From: Candidatus Methylomirabilota bacterium
GTDB taxonomy: Bacteria; Methylomirabilota; Methylomirabilia; Methylomirabilales; 2-02-FULL-66-22
Reading direction: 5' to 3'
NCBI GenBank assembly: GCA_016209725.1
Contig: JACQVO010000127.1
Span: 1-10,626, forward strand
Length of the DNA: 10,626 bases
This document shows positions 6,867-10,626 of this stretch, piece after piece (the first letter of the stretch is position 1; each line of letters opens with the position of its first letter). Both the position numbers and the translations under genes were made by a program. The notes under the pieces were generated by a model. It saw only the letters and a list, made by a program, of their open reading frames with translations. It did no database searches and was not told where the DNA came from.

Positions 6867-7844
6867 TCATTTCACCTTGCGAATCTCCTCGACGAGACTC
6901 GCATGCTCGGGCACTTCGCGCCAGACCGCCTTCGCCCGCTCCTCAAACGGTCCTCGGTTCACATCTTCGATAATCTGCACCCCCAACTCTCGGAGTTTCA
7001 CCAAGGACTTGATGTCCTCTTCCTTCTCGTATTCGTACTCCATCTTCTGGGAGAGCTGCGCCGCCTCGGCAATGATCTTCTGCTGCTCGGGAGTGAAACT
7101 CCGCCAACGATTCCAGTTCATCAAGACATAGCCGCTCAGGACGAAGTGATTTGTGAGCGTGTAGTACTTCGAGTGCTCGTAGTGCTTCATCCCGAGCAGG
7201 CTCACGGGAGAATTCTCCGCCCCATCGATGACCCCCTGTTGCAGGGCCCCGTACACCTCGCTGAACGGCAGCGGGGTCCCAATGCCCCCCATGGCATTGA
7301 TCGTGCCGAGGTAGATCTTATTCTGGATGACCCGGATCTTCAGGCCCTTCAGGTCATCTGGGGTCCGGACCGGCCGCACCCGATTGAACACGCTGCGGAC
7401 CCCTGTGGCATAGTACGCGAGGATCTTCCCCACCTTCTGCTCCACACCTCTCATGACTCTCTGGCCTGCGGGGGACAGCAGCGTCCGGAGCGCATGGTCC
7501 TGGTCCTTGAAAAGATACGGCAGATCAAAGACGATGGCTTCCGGGACAAAGTTGCTCACCATCGCATTGCTCACCGCGATCATGTCAATCGTGCCCAACT
7601 GGATGCCTTCCACCAAGTCGCGCTCATTCCCGAGTTGGGACATCGGGAAAACCTGAATCTCCACCTGCCCATTCGTCCGGCTCTTGATGACCTCGTTCAT
7701 CTTCAGCAGGCCGATGTGGTGCTGGTAGATGAGCGAGCTGGTATGGCCGGCCTTCAGCACCACCTTCGACTGCGCGCTGCCCTCGGATGCGCCGAGGGCG
7801 AGCCCCACCACGAGCAAGAGACTCACCGCACCCACTCGTTTCAT
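6867..7844 (-). CDS. dctP: TRAP transporter periplasmic substrate-binding protein (DctP family)
   Basis: A 325-residue secreted binding protein. MKRVGAVSLLLVVGLALG is a clear signal peptide with probable cleavage after Ala24-Gln25 (GSAQ/S). The mature protein starts with KVVLKAGHTSS and carries NGQVEIQVFPMSQLG (58-72), FDLPYLFKDQDHA (106-118), the TPDDLKGLKIRV segment (161-172) with the conserved carboxylate-binding R171, GALQQGVIDGAENSP (199-213) and the C-terminal TPEQQKII (251-258). In DctP proteins the equivalent Arg makes a salt bridge to a carboxylate, which points to an organic acid ligand. The start is ATG 7842-7844 because GGAGGGAGAGG lies just upstream and the signal peptide then begins properly; an in-frame ATG 11 codons earlier would add an Arg-rich extension. 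It sits 117 bp after the NagB-like gene. Confidence 0.95.
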   Translation of the reverse strand: MKRVGAVSLLLVVGLALGASEGSAQSKVVLKAGHTSSLIYQHHIGLLKMNEVIKSRTNGQVEIQVFPMSQLGNERDLVEGIQLGTIDMIAVSNAMVSNFVPEAIVFDLPYLFKDQDHALRTLLSPAGQRVMRGVEQKVGKILAYYATGVRSVFNRVRPVRTPDDLKGLKIRVIQNKIYLGTINAMGGIGTPLPFSEVYGALQQGVIDGAENSPVSLLGMKHYEHSKYYTLTNHFVLSGYVLMNWNRWRSFTPEQQKIIAEAAQLSQKMEYEYEKEEDIKSLVKLRELGVQIIEDVNRGPFEERAKAVWREVPEHASLVEEIRKVK

Positions 7845-7961
7845 GATCCTCTCCCTCCGTCGTTCGATCCTCCACACGCCTCGGTCCGCCGAGCACGGTC
7901 CGCAGATTGGCGGATGTGCCCCCCCTTCGTCTTTCCCTTACCACACCGATCCCGGCGCGCC

Positions 7962-8780
7962 TCAGCTCGTCCTCCGTCCCAGGAGCCCTCCCGAATCTTT
8001 GTCGATCAAGAGCCACGCATTTTCCTTGCTTCTCAGAATTGATGCGGGGACCTTTGGGGTAATGGGACCTTCCACAACCGCCTGGATGGCCTTGGCTTTG
8101 CGGACCGTGGGCACAATGGCGATCGTGCACGTGCCGCCGAGGCAGGCAGGAATCGTCATGGAGTACGCGGTTCTGGGCACTTCATCCAGACTCTTGAAGC
8201 AGCCATCGTGGATCAACTGCTCTCGTGTTTGCTGATCGAGGTCGGTGACCTTGAAGCTCTGCGGGTCATGGAAATCACAGAATTCCGGGTCGATGAAGGC
8301 CAGGTGGCCGCTCTCACCGATTCCCAGAATCATGATATCGATCGGGTCCTGAGTGAGCAAGCCGGTGTAACGCCGGACTTCGGCGTCGGGATCACTGGCC
8401 TTGCTATTGATGGGGAAGAAGTGGACACCGGGAACACGGCTGAACAGCCGGTCCACCAGGAACTGACTGAAGGACTGCGCGTGGTCGGATGGAAAATCCT
8501 TGTAGTTATCCAGATGGAAAGCAAACACCTTGCGCCACGCGATGTCCTTCTGCTCGCCAAGGTATTTCAGGAAGTCGACTTGCGACATCGCGGACGCAAA
8601 CACCATGCGCACGCGTCCTCGTGCAGTGATCGTCTGGCGCATGAGATCCGCGACCGCCTGGGCGGCGGACTGCCCGAGGAGATCCCGGTTCTCATATTGG
8701 AGGATGTGGAGTTGCTCCCTCACGAATTCTCGCTGCAGCCCTTCCCGTCCAAATGTGGGCGTCATGTCCATAGCTGGCAT
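7962..8780 (-). CDS. NagB-like sugar-phosphate isomerase/deaminase family protein with altered active site
   Basis: A 272-residue protein of the glucosamine-6-phosphate deaminase/6-phosphogluconolactonase superfamily. Visible landmarks: VFAFHLDNYKDFP (86-98; NagB FxMDEY), HAQSFSQFLVDRLF (100-113; NagB HPESYHxFM), IMILGIGESGHLAFIDP (149-165), VPRTAYSMTIPACLGG (201-216) and AKAIQAVVEGPITPKVPASI (229-248). Compared with E. coli NagB, D72 is kept (D91) and H143 is kept (H159). E73 is Asn92, catalytic D141 is Ser157, and E148 is Asp164. It may act on another phosphorylated sugar or be a lactonase-like paralogue; ordinary GlcN6P deaminase activity is doubtful. ATG 8778-8780 is preferred over the ATG at 8786 because AGGA lies 6 nt upstream of it. 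It is the promoter-proximal gene of the - strand cluster, though no clear promoter is visible upstream. Confidence 0.85.
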   Translation of the reverse strand: MPAMDMTPTFGREGLQREFVREQLHILQYENRDLLGQSAAQAVADLMRQTITARGRVRMVFASAMSQVDFLKYLGEQKDIAWRKVFAFHLDNYKDFPSDHAQSFSQFLVDRLFSRVPGVHFFPINSKASDPDAEVRRYTGLLTQDPIDIMILGIGESGHLAFIDPEFCDFHDPQSFKVTDLDQQTREQLIHDGCFKSLDEVPRTAYSMTIPACLGGTCTIAIVPTVRKAKAIQAVVEGPITPKVPASILRSKENAWLLIDKDSGGLLGRRTS

Positions 8781-8786
8781 TCTCAT

Positions 8787-9272
8787 TCCTTACTTGTGTC
8801 GCAAAAAGAGGGAAACCTCGTTCATGCTCGATGAGTGACCCGACCGCTCAGGGGGCTCTGGAAGCCCGGGAGACGCCAGTCGCTACGCAGGGGACAGACA
8901 CCGGATGGGAGAGTCGCGGGCGCGTTGAGTTCCAGGCTGTGGAAAGGCCATGCTGTCCTCGGACTTGGTGTGTCGCGCAAGGACGGATGCTCGCGGAGAA
9001 GCTACGCCCGCCGACTGGGGGTGTCAAGCGGAATGCCTCGCTTGTCCCGTGCTGTAAACAGGCAGGGGTCACCCTTGCCGAATCCTCGAGAGAAATCAGG
9101 GTGAGCCCCCAGCGAAAGCAGGTCCCCATATCCGCGATCATTTTTGTCCTAGGGCAGCGGATTCGAACGCGCGTCGCCTGGTTCCAGAAGGCTGATCGAC
9201 TGGGGAACATTGCGATGACCGGCACGCGCCGCGGGGTCGCCCGGACGTCCTGCACCAGGTGGCGGGCGTGCT
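8787..9272. other. non-coding or eroded stretch upstream of the operon
   Basis: About 490 bp with no convincing gene on either strand. The operon promoter should be at the left end of this stretch, but no consensus -35/-10 pair is visible there. The only clear structure is an imperfect inverted repeat, GGGGTCACCCT (9065-9075) with AGGGTGAGCCCC (9098-9109), one extra G in the right arm and a 22-nt gap. GGATTCGAAC at about 9160-9169 resembles a tRNA T-loop but does not fold into a tRNA. Confidence 0.4.
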
Positions 9273-9485
9273 GTGAAGTGGCCCGCCCTCAGGGCAAGGC
9301 GCTCGCCCTCGCCTCTTCTCCCTCCCCCAGCAGATCCGGATCGGCTCGGTGCCGGGGTGTCATCGCCGATAGGTCGTCCGCCTCTGGCTGTCGTCGACCA
9401 TTGTTCACCGATCACAGAACGGGAGCCTGATCTCTGGGTAAAGCCGCTGCCTGGCGTGCTCGAGGGCCAGGCCACGGAGGCATGA
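9273..9485 (+). CDS. weak small hypothetical reading frame
   Basis: A 70-residue frame whose second half (LAVVDHCSPITEREPDLW, then PLPGVLEGQATEA) looks more protein-like than the alternatives. Its TGA overlaps an ATG at 9482 as ATGA, a typical coupling arrangement. The start and the Pro/Arg-rich first half are doubtful. No family is recognised, and it may be a fragment of a broken gene. Confidence 0.18.
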   Translation: MKWPALRARRSPSPLLPPPADPDRLGAGVSSPIGRPPLAVVDHCSPITEREPDLWVKPLPGVLEGQATEA

Positions 9486-9910
9486 GGATTCCTCCGGAGG
9501 ATTTCCGTGGAGTCCACCGCTGTCTCGATCTTGCAGATTGCCCACGAAGTAGTGCTCCCAACCACGCACTCCGGACCCACCTCCAGCCGGATACCCCTCC
9601 GGGGTACTGCCCGGCCCCCACCCCTGGCAGCCCTCTGGACCGCACCGCGGCCGATCCTGCTCGGGGCGCGATGGCCGACCTGGAGGTGCTGTGGCGGGTC
9701 CCCGTGCCGATCCGAACTCTGCTCGAGGGGTTCCGGCCCTTCTGCCATACCGAGTTGGCAGAGCCTCTATTTCTTGCCACCGCGACACAACGGAATTTGC
9801 TCCTGCAGCTTGCGAACGAGCCACCACCAGCCGTCCCGATGCGCACGGGCCTCGCGGAACGGAGGGTTACCTCGCCAGCGGCAACCGCGTCACTCTCTTG
9901 GGCAACGTGA
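9482..9910 (+). CDS. hypothetical, possibly broken, reading frame
   Basis: A 142-residue frame beginning at the ATGA overlap. The first ~60 residues (Pro-rich, HLQPDTPPGYCPAPTPG) are not convincing. From ATG 9671 the reading MADLEVLWRVPVPIRTLLEG, then FRPFCHTELAEPLF and ATQRNLLLQLANEPPPAVP, looks like real protein. The tail after about 9850 runs over the ribosome binding site of the ssb relic and is probably out of frame. A competing start exists in another frame: GGAGG (9496-9500) is 6 nt before GTG 9507, giving MESTAVSILQIAHEVVLP. The two readings may be parts of one gene split by a frameshift. The FRPF segment faintly recalls the N-terminus of IS701-type transposases, which I do not claim. 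Confidence 0.25.
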   Translation: MRIPPEDFRGVHRCLDLADCPRSSAPNHALRTHLQPDTPPGYCPAPTPGSPLDRTAADPARGAMADLEVLWRVPVPIRTLLEGFRPFCHTELAEPLFLATATQRNLLLQLANEPPPAVPMRTGLAERRVTSPAATASLSWAT

Positions 9911-10075
9911 CGCGCGACCCTGCGTTGCGGCATACCCCACAGGGCACCCTTGTCGGGGGAGTTCGCCCTCGGCGAGAGCGGCAAGGACGCTCCCGAGCGC
10001 ATCGTGCTAGCCGAGGACGAGGTTCTGAACCTCTGTACTCACCTGGACGAGTGGCCCGGCCCGCGCGGCCCCACA
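9871..10075 (+). pseudogene. ssb: single-stranded DNA-binding protein (ssb) remnant
   Basis: The OB-fold N-terminus of bacterial SSB is readable: GNRVTLLGNVTRDPALRHTP followed by QGTLVG. Three defects are visible. Where the initiator Met should be (relatives read MA-x-x-N-R-V), the codon is CTC (9871-9873), although GGAGGG (9861-9866) stands at ideal distance. After VG the frame is lost at a G5 run (9955-9959); removing one G restores VGEFALGESGKDAPERI in the next frame. The middle of the OB fold (the strand with conserved Trp/Val) is shortened to LAEDEVLNLCTHLDEW and then loses similarity. SSB coats single-stranded DNA during replication or conjugation, and element-encoded copies are common beside recombination genes; here a recU-like gene follows about 115 bp later. 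Sequencing error could explain the shift but not also the missing start and shortened core. Confidence 0.6.
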
Positions 10076-10190
10076 TCCCGACATGCCCAGGGATGCCCCT
10101 GCCCCCAATCCTCTCAGGCGTGCATGTTCCTCTCGTTCCCGCGAGAACGTGAGCCTGCCACGCCCTGCCTGTCTGACTCGAGGAGCCCTC

Positions 10191-10598
10191 GTGTACGCCA
10201 GACACTTTGCCAACCGAGGCCGCACGGCAGAGCAGCTCCTCACGCTGACACACACCGCCTACCGACAGTCGGGCACGACGCTCCTGGTGCCGGTTCCTCC
10301 GCCCATCGGGCGGCTGCACCGGGAAGAGGAGACCGCCTCCCGCGGCCGCTTCACGGGATTTTATAAGCGTAAGAGTTTCTCGGACTACCTCGGCACGCTC
10401 GCGCCTGACGGGCGCGCCCTCGCCCTCGAGCTCAAGTCGGTCGAGCACGACGAGCGCTGGTACCCCTCACAGCTTGCCTCGCACCAAGCGGCGTTTCTTG
10501 CTGGCCGTCCACCACGCCCTCCCGGTGAGCCGGTCGCCAGCGCCCGGAGCGGAACACGCCAGCCTCAAGGCCAGTCCTGCCGCGCTCGCCGCGCTTGA
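10191..10598 (+). CDS. RecU-like Holliday junction resolvase, C-terminus probably frameshifted
   Basis: Start at GTG 10191 with AGGAG (10181-10185) 5 nt upstream. The 135-residue product shows the RecU pattern: FANRGRTAEQLLTLTHTAYR (6-25; RecU NRG..lE..i..tn..Y), PVPPPIG (34-40), FYKRKSFSDYLGTL (57-70) with metal-binding D65, GRALALELKSV (74-84) with E80 and K82, and LASHQAAFL (95-103; RecU I..HQ..yL). The catalytic D...E-x-K set is complete. RecU resolves four-way DNA junctions; copies on phages and plasmids serve element recombination. After HQAAFL the frame turns into Pro/Arg/Gly-rich sequence without the expected final beta strand. The next frame at the same place reads LLAVHHALP, a natural continuation, so a one-base shift near 10497-10500 is likely. 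Identity rests on motifs only. Confidence 0.7.
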   Translation: MYARHFANRGRTAEQLLTLTHTAYRQSGTTLLVPVPPPIGRLHREEETASRGRFTGFYKRKSFSDYLGTLAPDGRALALELKSVEHDERWYPSQLASHQAAFLAGRPPRPPGEPVASARSGTRQPQGQSCRARRA

Positions 10599-10626
10599 AC
10601 TCGCCCTGATCGCCCTCACCTACTAC
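10525..10626 (+). CDS. possible start of another gene, 3' partial
   Basis: In the frame after the suspected recU shift, the sequence stays open to the window edge and ends SPAALAALELALIALTYY, which is protein-like with helical character. A GTG at 10525 could start a new gene overlapping recU, or this may be the continuation of recU after a frameshift. There is no Shine-Dalgarno before the GTG. Too little is present to name it. Confidence 0.25.
   Translation, partial: MSRSPAPGAEHASLKASPAALAALELALIALTYY

Noticed and set aside
7883..7903. Two GGTCCGC repeats, 14 bp apart, before dctP
   Set aside because: Only 7 bp long, not on the same helix face, and not placed around a recognisable promoter.
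6555..8042. Long + strand open frame of 495 codons
   Set aside because: It is antisense to dctQ, dctP and the NagB-like gene, which have unmistakable motifs and ribosome binding sites.
3144..9090. Similar words CTTGCCGGACTCCTC (about 3144) and CTTGCCGAATCCTC (about 9074) as possible direct repeats bounding the operon
   Set aside because: The match needs a gap and mismatches within 15 bases, which is expected by chance in this composition; no longer repeat flanks the operon.
9160..9169. GGATTCGAAC, resembling the reverse complement of a tRNA T-loop
   Set aside because: The flanks do not form a 5-bp T-stem (only the closing pair fits) and no acceptor or anticodon arm can be found, so it is not a tRNA.
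1..10626. CRISPR array, rRNA, or complete insertion sequence
   Set aside because: No regularly spaced repeats, no rRNA-like sequence, and no transposase with terminal inverted repeats was seen on either strand.

Overview
The window comes from a GC-rich bacterium. The sequence alone does not fix the phylum. Gene content and codon use would fit an environmental soil or subsurface lineage such as Methylomirabilota/Rokubacteria, but that is a guess. There are three blocks: a mobile-element block on the + strand (about 1-2750), a compact six-gene operon on the - strand (8780 down to 3157), and a second, visibly eroded mobile-element block on the + strand (about 9270 to the right edge).

Left block. 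It starts inside a gene joining an LPD25-like domain to a DUF6573-like domain. Next comes a Uma2-type PD-(D/E)XK protein behind a very good sigma70-like promoter, then a protein whose C-terminal half looks like the AcrVA2 anti-CRISPR family. All three belong to families common on plasmids and integrative elements. After 2388 the coding signal jumps between frames and then disappears, as expected for a broken gene followed by about 440 bp of empty sequence.

Middle block. Reading leftwards: a NagB-like sugar-phosphate isomerase/deaminase homologue, the three components of a TRAP transporter (dctP-, dctQ- and dctM-like), an amidohydrolase_2-family metal hydrolase, and a metallo-beta-lactamase-fold protein resembling N-acyl homoserine lactonases. 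All six reading frames are intact and the direction and spacing fit one transcript. The likely job is uptake of an organic acid or acid-like molecule followed by hydrolysis or decarboxylation in the cytoplasm. The substrate is unknown. Two of the enzymes lack residues their families normally need: the lactonase homologue has lost three metal ligands, and the NagB homologue has two altered active-site positions. They may have new functions. A perfect 11-bp GC hairpin sits between dctP and dctQ and probably sets their expression ratio.

Right block. About 700 bp without a convincing gene is followed by a weak hypothetical reading, an ssb relic (no normal start codon, one-base shift in a G5 run), and a RecU-like Holliday-junction resolvase that keeps its catalytic residues but appears to lose frame near its C-terminus. 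The most economical reading is an integrative element or plasmid whose replication/accessory genes flank, and decay around, an intact lower-GC catabolic operon carried as cargo. Insertion of the operon into an older element remnant is equally possible.
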